Below are positions 17,567 through 25,928 of a DNA stretch of 64,000 nucleotides, piece after piece; the first letter of the stretch is position 1, and every line of letters begins with the position of its first letter. Position numbers and translations under genes: made by a program. Below the pieces are notes generated by a model. It searched no databases, was not told where the DNA came from, and saw only the letters and a list, made by a program, of their open reading frames with translations. Source of the DNA: Nocardia flavorosea NBRC 108225 (GTDB taxonomy: Bacteria; Actinomycetota; Actinomycetes; Mycobacteriales; Mycobacteriaceae); the NCBI RefSeq assembly GCF_001613385.1, contig NZ_BDCG01000015.1, positions 124,001 through 188,000 of the forward strand, in the 5' to 3' direction.

Positions 17567-19606
17567 TCACAGCTCGACCCGCTGATCCTCGGGTAGGAAC
17601 AGGGCGTCGGCTTCGACCACGCCGAAGGTCCGGTAGAACTCGGCGATATTGCGCACCACCTGGTTCACGCGGAACTCGTCGGGGGCATGCGTATCCCCGT
17701 GGAGCAACCGCTCGACGTACTCCGGTGTCGACTTCGAACGCCAGATCCGGGCATACGACAGGAACATGGTGTGGAAGTCGGGCGGCGATACCCCCGCCCG
17801 CTCCTCGGCCATCCGGAAGGCGGTCAACGCGATCTGCAGACCACGCAGATCGGCGAGGTTCTCACCGACGGTCAGTTCGCCGTTGACATGCTGGTCCGGC
17901 GCGAGCCCCTCCGGCACCAGCGCGTTGTACTGGTCGACGAGTTGTTTCGACTTGGCGTCGAAGGCGGCGCGATCGGCCGGTGTCCACCAATCCCGCTGAT
18001 TACCGTCACCGTCGAACTTCGACCCCTGATCGTCGAAGCCGTGCCCGATCTCGTGCCCGATCACCGCGCCCACGCCGCCGTAATTGACGGCGGGTACAGC
18101 GTCCTTGTCGAAGAACGGCGGCTGCAGGAACGCGGCGGGGAAGACGATCTCGTTCGCGGTGGGGGAGTAGTAGGCGTTCACCGTCTGCGGTGAAGCACTC
18201 CATTCGGTTTTGTCCACCGGTTCCCCGAGTCGATCGAACGCCCGCTTCACCTCGAAATCATTGATGGCACGCAGGGATTCGATCAATTTCCCGCGGGTGA
18301 CCGTCAACTTCGAATAGTCCACCCACTTGTCGGGGTAGCCGAGTTTGAGGCCGATCTTGTCCAATTTCTCGATCGAGGCCTGCCGCGTCTCCGGTGACAT
18401 CCAGGTCGAATTCGTGAAATTCTCCCGGTAGGCGGCCGTCAGGTCGTCGACCATGACCTGCACCCGCTCCTTGGCCTCCGGCGGGAAGTATTTCTCCACA
18501 TACAGCTTGCCGAGCTGTTCGCCGAGATTGCCGTTCACCGTGCCGATCGCGGATTTCCACAACTCGGGCCGCTGCTGCAGACCGGACATGAGCCGGCCGT
18601 TGAAATCGAAATTGGCGTCCGACAGTTCCTTGGGCAGGAACCGCGCGTAGGTCTGCAGAACCGACAGTTTGAGGTATTCGCGCCACACCGCGATATCGGT
18701 GGCGGCCCAGATCTTGCCGGCCTCGGTGACGAAGGACGGTTGATTCACCACCAGTTTCGCGAACAGGTCGCGGGGGCGGTCGGTGATTCCCGCCAGCCAG
18801 GGCTCCCAGTCGTACTCCGGCGCCAGCCCGGTGGCTTCCGCCCAGGACATCAGGTTGTAGGTGGCCTCGGTATCGCGATTGCGCACATTGTCCCAGTGGG
18901 CGGCGGCGATCCGGGTCTCCAGATCGACCTGCCGGGCGGCGATCGCCGCAGGATCGGGGAGGCCCGCGCCCTTGGCGAGGCGTTCCAGATAGGTCCGGTA
19001 ACCGGCGAGCTCCTCGGCGAACTGCGGATCCCGATAGTACTGCTCGTCCAGGCCGATTCCGGACTGGCCGATCGAGGCGATATAGGCGGAGGAATTCTTC
19101 CGGTCGATGCTCACCCCGATACCGATCAGTCCGCCGATCGGCAGCCGCCCCATCACCTCCGCGAGAGCCGGCTTGTCCTTCGCGGCGTCGATCTCGTCGA
19201 ACATCGAATCCAGCGGCGTCAACCCGAGCTGTTCGATTTCGTCGAGGTTCATCCGGGCGTCGTACAGATCGCGGATCTGCTGGGCTTCGCTACCCGGCTC
19301 CGGATCGCTGATGCTCTCGACGATCTCCCGCAGCTGCGCCTGGGTGCGCTCCGCGGCCTCGCTGAACGCACCGTAGGAGGTCTTGTCCGGCGGCAGCTGA
19401 TACTCACGCAGCCATTTGCCGTTCACGTGCCGGTACAGATCGTCCTGCGGGCGCACCGCCGGGTCCGAGCCGTCCATGTCCACGCTGACCAGCCGCACCG
19501 GCTCGTCCTCGGAACAGGAGGTCAGCCACGCGGCCGCGGGCACCAGCCCCAGGGCCACCAGGAACGAACGGCGATCGAGCACCGCCCGACGATCCGAAGA
19601 CTTCAA
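17567..19606 (-). CDS. M13-family (neprilysin/PepO-type) zinc metallopeptidase, lipoprotein
   Basis: 679-residue zinc endopeptidase. Zinc motif VIGHEIGHGFDDQG at about residue 518; substrate-binding NAYYSPTANEIVFPA before it and GENLADLRGL after it (third ligand Glu, proton-donor network). The N-terminus has a twin-arginine pattern and hydrophobic stretch (DRRSFLVALGLVPAAAW) ending in LTSC, a lipobox, so it is probably an exported lipoprotein. A TTG start at 19606 with a GGAGAG-type site upstream fits this signal; the frame is open further upstream without signal-peptide character. Mycobacterial Zmp1 is a relative. It is transcribed towards the iron locus. Confidence 0.9.
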   Translation of the reverse strand: MKSSDRRAVLDRRSFLVALGLVPAAAWLTSCSEDEPVRLVSVDMDGSDPAVRPQDDLYRHVNGKWLREYQLPPDKTSYGAFSEAAERTQAQLREIVESISDPEPGSEAQQIRDLYDARMNLDEIEQLGLTPLDSMFDEIDAAKDKPALAEVMGRLPIGGLIGIGVSIDRKNSSAYIASIGQSGIGLDEQYYRDPQFAEELAGYRTYLERLAKGAGLPDPAAIAARQVDLETRIAAAHWDNVRNRDTEATYNLMSWAEATGLAPEYDWEPWLAGITDRPRDLFAKLVVNQPSFVTEAGKIWAATDIAVWREYLKLSVLQTYARFLPKELSDANFDFNGRLMSGLQQRPELWKSAIGTVNGNLGEQLGKLYVEKYFPPEAKERVQVMVDDLTAAYRENFTNSTWMSPETRQASIEKLDKIGLKLGYPDKWVDYSKLTVTRGKLIESLRAINDFEVKRAFDRLGEPVDKTEWSASPQTVNAYYSPTANEIVFPAAFLQPPFFDKDAVPAVNYGGVGAVIGHEIGHGFDDQGSKFDGDGNQRDWWTPADRAAFDAKSKQLVDQYNALVPEGLAPDQHVNGELTVGENLADLRGLQIALTAFRMAEERAGVSPPDFHTMFLSYARIWRSKSTPEYVERLLHGDTHAPDEFRVNQVVRNIAEFYRTFGVVEADALFLPEDQRVEL

Positions 19607-19911
19607 CAGAACTCTCTCCCCGATGCGGGACCCGCACCTCGCTAGGCGAACCGGCATCATGAGGCTACCGGCGGGTTTCGGCGGCGTCGCGCCGGACGCC
19701 GCGCCCCACCCCGATTTTTCTCCGAGCTGCGGGTTCGCTATCCTTGACCGGTTGCCTGCGGGCCCTGAGCCCGCGATTCGGCCGCGAACCCCCGGTGGTT
19801 GATCGCATAGATCAGATGAAACCGCTGGTAGGCGTGCGTTCGGGTGGTAACAGACCATGCCCGTCGGGTCGGCAATCCGGCGTGCTTTACGTCCAGGTCT
19901 AGGAGGCTGAA
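19607..19911. other. divergent promoter region, M13 peptidase / rplN
   Basis: About 305 bases between divergent genes. It must contain the promoter for the rplN block. An AGGAGG ribosome-binding site lies at its right end just before rplN. No certain promoter hexamers were assigned. Confidence 0.5.
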
Positions 19912-20280
19912 GTGATTCAGCAGGAGTCGCGGCTGCGCGTCGCCGACAACACGGGTGCCAAGGAGATTCTCTGCATCCGCGTTCTCGGTGGTTCGTCGCG
20001 CCGCTATGCCGGTATCGGCGATGTCATCGTCGCCACTGTGAAAGACGCGATCCCCGGCGGCAACGTCAAACGGGGTGACGTCGTGAAAGCCGTCGTGGTG
20101 CGCACCACCAAGGAACGGCGCCGTCCGGATGGTTCCTACATCCGTTTCGACGAGAATGCCGCCGTGCTCATCAAGCCGGACAACGACCCGCGCGGCACCC
20201 GCATCTTCGGCCCGGTCGGCCGCGAGCTGCGCGACAAGAAGTTCATGAAGATCGTTTCGCTGGCCCCGGAGGTGCTCTGA
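19912..20280 (+). CDS. rplN: 50S ribosomal protein L14
   Basis: 122-residue L14. Starts (GTG) IQQESRLRVADNTGAKE and contains CIRVLGGSSRRYAGIGD and a C-terminal GPVGRELRDKKFMKIVSLAPE. AGGAGG lies 6 bases upstream. First gene of the spc-type block here, separated from rpsQ by about 18.5 kb of unrelated genes, so it must have its own promoter. Confidence 0.98.
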   Translation: MIQQESRLRVADNTGAKEILCIRVLGGSSRRYAGIGDVIVATVKDAIPGGNVKRGDVVKAVVVRTTKERRRPDGSYIRFDENAAVLIKPDNDPRGTRIFGPVGRELRDKKFMKIVSLAPEVL

Positions 20281-20281
20281 C

Positions 20282-20599
20282 ATGAAGGTGCACAAGGGCG
20301 ATACCGTGCTCGTCGTCTCGGGCAAGGACAAGGGCGCCAAGGGCAAGGTCATCCAGGCCTTCCCGCAGCAGAACCGGATCCTGGTCGAGGGCGTGAACCG
20401 GATCAAGAAGCATGTCGCGAACTCCGCGAACCTGCGCGGCGCGTCGTCGGGCGGCATCGTTACCCAGGAGGCGCCCATCCACGTGTCCAACGTGATGGTC
20501 GTCGACTCCGACGGTAATCCGACCCGGATCGGCTACCGCACCGACGAAGAAACCGGCAAGCGGGTTCGGATCTCCCGTAAGAACGGGAAGGACATCTGA
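20282..20599 (+). CDS. rplX: 50S ribosomal protein L24
   Basis: 105-residue L24, an early 23S rRNA assembly protein. KOW motif DTVLVVSGKDKGAKGKVIQ near the start, followed by RILVEGVNRIKKH and a C-terminal GKRVRISRKNGKDI. One base after the rplN stop. Confidence 0.98.
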   Translation: MKVHKGDTVLVVSGKDKGAKGKVIQAFPQQNRILVEGVNRIKKHVANSANLRGASSGGIVTQEAPIHVSNVMVVDSDGNPTRIGYRTDEETGKRVRISRKNGKDI

Positions 20600-20600
20600 T

Positions 20601-21164
20601 ATGACCACCACTGAGAAGATCCAGCCGCGGCTGAAGGTGCGCTACCGCGAGGAAATCAAGGATGCGCTGAACGGCGAGTTCGAGTACGCCAACGTCATGC
20701 AGATCCCGGGCGTGGTCAAGGTCGTCGTGAACATGGGTGTCGGCGACGCCGCCCGCGACGCCAAGCTGATCAACGGCGCGATCGAGGATCTGGCCCTCAT
20801 CACCGGCCAGAAGCCGCAGATCCGCAAGGCCACCAAGTCCATCGCGCAGTTCAAACTGCGTGAGGGTATGCCGATCGGCGCGAAGGTCACCCTGCGCGGC
20901 GACCGGATGTGGGAGTTCCTGGACCGCCTGGTCTCGATCGCGCTGCCCCGTATCCGCGACTTCCGCGGTCTGTCGCCCAAGCAGTTCGACGGCAACGGCA
21001 ACTACACGTTCGGTCTGAGCGAGCAGTCGATGTTCCATGAGATCGATGTGGACAAGATCGATCGTCCGCGCGGTATGGACATCACCGTTGTTACCACCGC
21101 GACCAACAACGAAGAAGGCCGTGCCCTGCTGAAGCACCTCGGCTTCCCGTTCAAGGAGAACTGA
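20601..21164 (+). CDS. rplE: 50S ribosomal protein L5
   Basis: 187-residue L5, binds 5S rRNA in the central protuberance. Contains VVKVVVNMGVGDAARD, TGQKPQIRKATKSIAQFKLR, DFRGLSPKQFDGNGNYTFG and a C-terminal ALLKHLGFPFKEN. One base after rplX. Confidence 0.98.
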   Translation: MTTTEKIQPRLKVRYREEIKDALNGEFEYANVMQIPGVVKVVVNMGVGDAARDAKLINGAIEDLALITGQKPQIRKATKSIAQFKLREGMPIGAKVTLRGDRMWEFLDRLVSIALPRIRDFRGLSPKQFDGNGNYTFGLSEQSMFHEIDVDKIDRPRGMDITVVTTATNNEEGRALLKHLGFPFKEN

Positions 21165-21167
21165 GAC

Positions 21168-21353
21168 ATGGCCAAGAAAGCACTGGTCAACAAGGCCAAC
21201 CGCAAGCCGAAGTTCGCTGTTCGCGCCTACACGCGCTGCCAGCGCTGCGGCCGGCCGCATGCGGTGTACCGCAAGTTCGGTCTGTGCCGTGTGTGCTTGC
21301 GTGAGATGGCGCACCGCGGCGAGCTGCCGGGCGTGCACAAGAGCTCCTGGTGA
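21168..21353 (+). CDS. rpsN: 30S ribosomal protein S14, zinc-binding (type Z)
   Basis: 61-residue S14 with the zinc ribbon RCQRC and LCRVC, starting MAKKALVNKANRKPKFA and ending GELPGVHKSSW. This is the intact copy. Its 3' part and terminator recur at 23079-23308, and its last codons recur at 32281-32312. Normally rpsH would follow; here it is 11.4 kb away. Two strong hairpins follow immediately. Confidence 0.98.
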   Translation: MAKKALVNKANRKPKFAVRAYTRCQRCGRPHAVYRKFGLCRVCLREMAHRGELPGVHKSSW

Positions 21354-21356
21354 GCT

Positions 21357-21431
21357 GATCCCGGTCGGGTAGTGCCCGACCGGGATCCCACACCACCGAA
21401 GAGGACCCGAGCCGCGGCTCGGGTCCTCTTC
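21357..21431 (+). terminator. double hairpin after rpsN
   Basis: First hairpin 21357-21387 has 13-bp arms (GATCCCGGTCGGG) around TAGTG. Second hairpin 21398-21431 has 16-bp arms (GAAGAGGACCCGAGCC) around GC. Both are perfect. Together they should end the rplN-rpsN transcript. Confidence 0.85.
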
Positions 21432-21487
21432 GTGCTTCCAGGGTCTGGGCACTGTCCTCGCAACGCCCCGCTACGCGCTCTGAATAT

Positions 21488-21520
21488 GAGGAAGTACACT
21501 TAGCGGAAGTGTACTTCCTC
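21488..21520. promoter_or_regulatory. perfect 14-bp inverted repeat before the AAA ATPase gene
   Basis: Arms GAGGAAGTACACTT and AAGTGTACTTCCTC with a 5-base spacer (AGCGG), ending 15 bases before the GTG at 21536. AGGAGG lies between it and the start. It may be an operator or an RNA hairpin in the leader. Its A/T content is higher than its surroundings. Confidence 0.6.
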
Positions 21521-21535
21521 TGATTAGGAGGTTCG

Positions 21536-22999
21536 GTGGTGCTGGCAAAGCCGGTCGATATGTTCGACCGCGATCGGGAGTGGGCGGCATTGACGGCCTT
21601 CGCCACGAGTAACCAGCCGAATGCGACGCTGGGTGTGGTGTCCGGGCGCCGCCGGCAGGGCAAGACCTTCCTCTTGGAGTCGTTGTGTGAAGCAGCCGAC
21701 GGCTTCTACTTCGCCGCCGATCAGGCCACGGAGGCGGAATCGTTGCGGTATCTGGCGGCCGCTGTCGGTGAATTCGCCGGGGCGCGGTTCCCGATCGCAT
21801 TCGACGATTGGCGGCAAGCAGTCGATGGACTGCTGGCGCTGGCGGAGGATCGGCAACTGCCCGTCGTAATCGACGAATTCCCCTACCTGGTGAAAGCGAC
21901 TCCCGGCCTGCCGTCGATAATTCAGTCCGCGCTTGCGCCGCGCCGCGTCGAGCGTCGACGATCACGGGCGCGGCTGTTGCTGTGCGGATCGGCGATGTCG
22001 TTCATGGGTTCCTTACCGGCCGGAACGGCGCCGTTGCGAGGGCGCGCCGGGCTGGAATTGATCGTGCCCACCCTGGACTATCGGCTTGCCGCCAGTTTCT
22101 GGGAGCTGAATGATCCGCGCCTTGCGCTGCGCGTACACGCCGTGGTGGGCGGAACGCCCGCATATCGACGAGAGTTCGTGGAAGGTGACAGCCCCGCGGG
22201 CTTCGACGACTTCGACCCGTGGGTATTGCGTACCGTGCTCAATCCCGCCAGTCCGTTGTTCCGGGAGGCGCGGTACCTGCTGAGCGAAGAGCCGGGTATG
22301 CGCGATCCCGGCCTCTATCACTCCGTGCTGGCTGCGGTAGCGCACGGTAACTCGACGACCGGGGGGATCGCGTCCTACGTCGGGCGTAGATCCAGCGATA
22401 TCTCACACCCACTGTCGGTGCTCGAGGACAGCGGTCTGCTCCGCCGCGAACCGGATGTCTTCCGAGCCAACCGGATGCTTCATCGCGTGGCTGAACCGCT
22501 CATCACTTTCTACCAGGCTGTGCAGCGGCCGGATTGGGCCGAATGGGAACGGGCGCGCGACTCGGCGCGTCTGTGGGAACGCCGGCAGCACCGATTCGAG
22601 AGCAACGTGCTCGGTCCACATTTCGAGCAGGTTTGCCGCGACTGGTCTTTCGACTATGCCCCCGCGGGTTTCTTCGGTGGATACGTGAACCGGGTCGGTA
22701 GCGGGGTGGTCAACGACGCTGACCGACGGGTGTCGCACGAGGTCGATATCGCGGTGTTCGGAGAGCGGGCCGACGATACCGAAGCGCTGCTGTGCATCGG
22801 CGAAGTGAAATGGAACGACGTCATGGGTATCGGGCATTTGGAGAGGCTGCGACGGATCCGGCACCTGTTGTCGGCGAAGTTCGACACCACCCATACACGA
22901 CTGGCCTGCTACAGCGCGGCTGGGTTCATGCCGGCCTTGCATACTGCAGCGGAGGAGGGCGAAGTGCTACTGATCGGGCTCGGAGATCTTTACGGGTAG
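21536..22999 (+). CDS. AAA ATPase (ATPase_2 type) with DUF234/nuclease-like C-terminus
   Basis: 487 residues. Walker A VSGRRRQGKTFLLESL (about residues 38-53), Walker B LPVVIDEFPYLV, sensor-like LLLCGSAMSFMG. A winged-helix-like region follows (SYVGRRSSDISHPLSVLED). The C-terminal part has a PD-(D/E)xK-type pattern, HEVDIAVFG then LLCIGEVKW (Asp, Glu-x-Lys), as in DUF234 proteins. This matches the archaeal/bacterial ATPase-plus-DUF234 group, often found in mobile DNA and of unknown cellular role. It lies alone between two copies of the rpsN 3' end, with a palindrome before its start. Confidence 0.8.
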   Translation: MVLAKPVDMFDRDREWAALTAFATSNQPNATLGVVSGRRRQGKTFLLESLCEAADGFYFAADQATEAESLRYLAAAVGEFAGARFPIAFDDWRQAVDGLLALAEDRQLPVVIDEFPYLVKATPGLPSIIQSALAPRRVERRRSRARLLLCGSAMSFMGSLPAGTAPLRGRAGLELIVPTLDYRLAASFWELNDPRLALRVHAVVGGTPAYRREFVEGDSPAGFDDFDPWVLRTVLNPASPLFREARYLLSEEPGMRDPGLYHSVLAAVAHGNSTTGGIASYVGRRSSDISHPLSVLEDSGLLRREPDVFRANRMLHRVAEPLITFYQAVQRPDWAEWERARDSARLWERRQHRFESNVLGPHFEQVCRDWSFDYAPAGFFGGYVNRVGSGVVNDADRRVSHEVDIAVFGERADDTEALLCIGEVKWNDVMGIGHLERLRRIRHLLSAKFDTTHTRLACYSAAGFMPALHTAAEEGEVLLIGLGDLYG

Positions 23000-23078
23000 G
23001 CCGGGGCCGGTGCATGTCGACGGCTGGGCCCCCACATGGACTCGGCCCGAGCTCGGTTGCTGTCAGAGCCCTCCCGAT

Positions 23079-23233
23079 CGCAAGCCGAAGTTCGCTGTTC
23101 GCGCCTACACCCGCTGCCAGCGCTGCGGCCGGCCGCATGCGGTGTACCGCAAGTTCGGTCTGTGCCGTGTGTGCTTGCGTGAGATGGCGCACCGCGGCGA
23201 GCTGCCGGGCGTGCACAGAGCTCCTGGTGAGCT
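23079..23233 (+). pseudogene. second, partial rpsN copy
   Basis: Nearly identical to 21201-21356: codons 12 to the end of rpsN including both CxxC pairs (RCQRC, LCRVC). The N-terminal 11 codons are missing and replaced by unrelated sequence. A one-base deletion in the penultimate region (CACAGAGC for CACAAGAGC) shifts the frame so the VHKSSW end and stop are lost. The frame is open from 23010 to 23249, so a 79-residue chimera could be made. Only a couple of differences over about 190 bases indicate recent or converted duplication. Confidence 0.9.
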
Positions 23234-23308
23234 GATCCCGGTCGGGTAGTGCCCGACCGGGATCCCACACCTCGAAAGGGACCCGAGCAGTCGCTCGGGT
23301 CCCTTTCG
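23234..23308 (+). terminator. double hairpin, second copy
   Basis: First hairpin 23234-23264 is identical to that after rpsN. Second hairpin 23273-23308 has 16-bp arms (CGAAAGGGACCCGAGC) around AGTC. Relative to the first copy, two stem pairs are changed on both sides, so pairing is kept. Confidence 0.85.
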
Positions 23309-23457
23309 TGCTTTCGAGGTTGCTCCTTGCAGTGAGGTCATGCACTGATGTGTGATGTATCGGGGACTTCCTCGGCCGGATCTGTGCAGGATCTGCCGCA
23401 GTGAGTACCGCCGTGTAGCACTCGTACGTCATCGACGACGATTGGCAGGGGTGACAT

Positions 23458-24372
23458 ATGGGTGGCTTCGGGCCGGGAGGCGATGACCTCGATTTATCCC
23501 GGATGGGCGTCAGTCGAGGGATAATCCAGGCCAGAATGCTCGCTCGGCGACTCGAGCGAATTGTCGAGGACATGGGCGAGGGGATATCCGAGCCCCTGTA
23601 TCGCAGAGCCCATTCCGCGGTAGTGCGCGGAAACCACGACTTCATATTGGCCGATGCGGATACCAATCGGATAATGCGGGACCTCTTGCGGCACGGGAAT
23701 ATTCCGGCGCCGGTGACACCGGTGCGTCCGGATATCGGATTGCCCGGTGAGCCACGGCAGCTCCGGGAACTCTGGGAGAATACTTCCGCATCCGACCGGG
23801 ACGAGATATTTCGCTTGGATCCATTCGTCGGTAATCGGGACGGGATTCCCCAGGTGGATCGAGACTTGTACAATCGTCGCAACCTGGACGATCTCCTGCG
23901 GCAGGCTCAGAATTCCGGTGATCAGTCGCGCGTCGATACCTACAGTGGCATAAGGGAGATGCTGAACAGTAAGAATGGCCCGCCTACCTACCTATCGTAT
24001 ATCGACGAGAACGGCAAGATGGCCTTTTGGTCTGACAATCCGGACTTGTCCGATAATGCGGCTGTGCTGTTACTGCCGACGGGTCGCGACAATACAGTAC
24101 TGGAATACGCGAAACCGGCTGTGGATCAGTTACGTGAAGTGGCGTTGCGTACCGCACCCGAGTCCAGAACGGCGGTGGGGTTCTGGGGGGCTTACGACCA
24201 GCCGAAGTCCTATATGCAATCGATCTTTGCCCAGCCGGCCCAAGAGGGTGCGGCCCGAGTGCGGGACTACCACGAGGGTCTGCGGGCAACCCATGAGGGA
24301 AGGTCCGCGAATACTACAACTATCGGGCATTCCTACGGGGGAGTCCTCACTGGTGAGTCCGCCGGCCCCTCG
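23458..24372 (+). pseudogene. 3'-truncated alpha/beta hydrolase (DUF1023-type)
   Basis: About 300 residues of an actinobacterial alpha/beta hydrolase. The family linker region is visible: LRELWENTSASDRDEIFRLD, VGNRDGIPQVDRDLYNRRNL, then YLSYIDENGKMAFW and the nucleophile elbow TTIGHSYGGV. Just after the elbow the homology stops. The reading frame continues only because it runs antisense through the TetR gene at 24403-25002, giving nonsense. The catalytic acid and His are therefore lost. Base composition is more A/T-rich than the neighbours, suggesting acquired DNA. Confidence 0.72.
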
Positions 24373-24402
24373 GACCACCGAGCGGGGGCCGGGGGCGTTC
24401 GG

Positions 24403-25002
24403 TCAGGTGCGGAGCAGGCCGCTGACGAGGAGGAGCAGGGATTCCTGGGTCTGGCGGCGGGCGGTGTCCTTGTCGTCGGCATGGGCGACGATCAGGCCGG
24501 CTTCGGAGACGGCGCTCAGGATGAGTTGCGCCAGGGTGGGGACGGCCGTGGCGGTGATCAGGCCGGTATCGCGGGCGCGTTCCAGTTCGGCGGTGATGAG
24601 GCCCAGGCCGTGGCGGGCTTCGAGTTCGCGCCATGCCTTCCAGCCGAGGACCGCCGGGGCGTCGAACAGGGCGATGCGGATCATCTCCGGGCGCTGGCAG
24701 ATCTCCAGGAAGGTGTTCAGGCCGGCGGCCATGGCGGTGAGGATGTCTTCGGCGGGGGCAGCGCGCAGCGCATTCTCGATTTCGGTGGTGATCTCGGTTT
24801 CCAGCTGTTCCAGTACCGCCAGGAACAGGCCGCGCTTATCGCTGTAGTGATGGTGTAGCGCGCCGCGCGTTACACCGGCGTCGGTCACCAGTTGCTCCGC
24901 GGAGGTGCCCGCGAATCCGCGCTCGGTGAACAGGCGGCGACCTGCTTGTTCGAGCGCGGCGCGGGTGGTGCGGGAGCGATCCTCCTGGCTACGGCGTGGC
25001 AT
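24403..25002 (-). CDS. TetR/AcrR-family transcriptional regulator
   Basis: 199 residues. The N-terminal helix-turn-helix is typical: LEQAGRRLFTERGFAGTSAEQ, VTDAGVTRGALHHHYSDKRG, LFLAVLEQLE. The helical C-terminal ligand domain is unspecific. Its start overlaps the end of the hydrolase gene by 14 bases, so both are co-transcribed. A 21-bp palindrome in the hydrolase promoter is the probable operator, implying autorepression and induction by a ligand, perhaps related to the hydrolase substrate. Confidence 0.92.
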   Translation of the reverse strand: MPRRSQEDRSRTTRAALEQAGRRLFTERGFAGTSAEQLVTDAGVTRGALHHHYSDKRGLFLAVLEQLETEITTEIENALRAAPAEDILTAMAAGLNTFLEICQRPEMIRIALFDAPAVLGWKAWRELEARHGLGLITAELERARDTGLITATAVPTLAQLILSAVSEAGLIVAHADDKDTARRQTQESLLLLVSGLLRT

Positions 25003-25855
25003 GCAGCCGAGTGAACTCCAGAATTCGTCCGGTGAGCAACTCGGGCTGGTCCTCCGGGATCAGCGTGTAGGAATCTCCGATCAGCTCGAGCGTGGCGTCG
25101 GGCAGGTCGCGGACGAGGCGTTCGGCGTAGGAAACCGGGAACAACCGGTCCTCGCGGGCCCAGACGACGAGTACCGGCACCCTCACGGAGTCGAATCGGG
25201 TAGCGGCATCAAGGGTGTAGCGGCGCCGCGCGTGCTGTAGGAAACGGCGCAGATCGGCGCGGATAGCAGCCGATTCGCGGCTGGGCCGGAGGTAGGAATC
25301 GACGGTGGCGGGTGGGATCGGGCGTTTGCTCAACCAGCCCAGTGCGATCGGCAGGCGTTGCAGGAACCGGAATCGCAGCAGTTCGGTCATGAGCCGGACC
25401 GATCCCGGAACCCGGGCCAGCAGGGGAAGCAGAGTGAAGGGCTGTGGCAGGAAGCTCTCGTAGGAATCGACCGCGGCGAGCACGACACGGCCGATCCGTT
25501 CCGGACGGTGGGCCAGCAGTACCTGAGTGAGTGCGCCACCGGTGTCGTTGGCGACGATCGTGACATCGTGCAGGTCCAGATGGTCCAGAAAATCGGCGAT
25601 GAGGCCGGCGACGCCGGTGGGGGTGAGGTCGGCGTCCGGCGCCGGGATCGAATGGGATCCGAGGGGCCAGTCCGGGACGAGGCAACGGTAACCGGCCGCC
25701 GCGACCGGCGCGACGATATGCCGCCACAGGCCCGAGTTGACGAGTAGTCCGTGGACGAAGACGATCGGCGGCCCGCTGCCGGTATCGCTGTACCGAATGG
25801 TGGCGGTGGGCAGGTGGGCGATATCGGTGCGACCGAGTTCATTGGTGTTCGACAT
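24989..25855 (-). CDS. alpha/beta hydrolase with Asp at the nucleophile position
   Basis: 288 residues. HG motif IVFVHGLLVNSGLW; nucleophile elbow VANDTGGALTQVL, with Asp where esterases have Ser, as in haloalkane dehalogenases and epoxide hydrolases; acid region LVVWAREDRLFP. The usual catalytic His near the C-terminus is not obvious: the matching place reads IGDSYTLIPEDQPELL. Activity is therefore uncertain. First gene of an operon with the TetR regulator, behind a palindromic operator. Confidence 0.8.
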   Translation of the reverse strand: MSNTNELGRTDIAHLPTATIRYSDTGSGPPIVFVHGLLVNSGLWRHIVAPVAAAGYRCLVPDWPLGSHSIPAPDADLTPTGVAGLIADFLDHLDLHDVTIVANDTGGALTQVLLAHRPERIGRVVLAAVDSYESFLPQPFTLLPLLARVPGSVRLMTELLRFRFLQRLPIALGWLSKRPIPPATVDSYLRPSRESAAIRADLRRFLQHARRRYTLDAATRFDSVRVPVLVVWAREDRLFPVSYAERLVRDLPDATLELIGDSYTLIPEDQPELLTGRILEFTRLHATP

Positions 25856-25888
25856 ATTTCCTCCCAGGTCGGTTCCGCATCGATAGTT

Positions 25889-25909
25889 ACATACATTCGG
25901 TATGTATGT
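25889..25909. promoter_or_regulatory. TetR-type operator palindrome
   Basis: Perfect 8-bp arms ACATACAT and ATGTATGT around TCGGT, 34 bases upstream of the hydrolase start. Size and symmetry are typical of TetR-family operators. Confidence 0.75.
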
Positions 25910-25928
25910 CTATGGGTATCTGCCGGGA

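Noticed and set aside
24403..24858. Plus-strand extension of the truncated hydrolase to 24858
   Set aside because: It runs antisense through the TetR gene and has no hydrolase similarity after GHSYGG.
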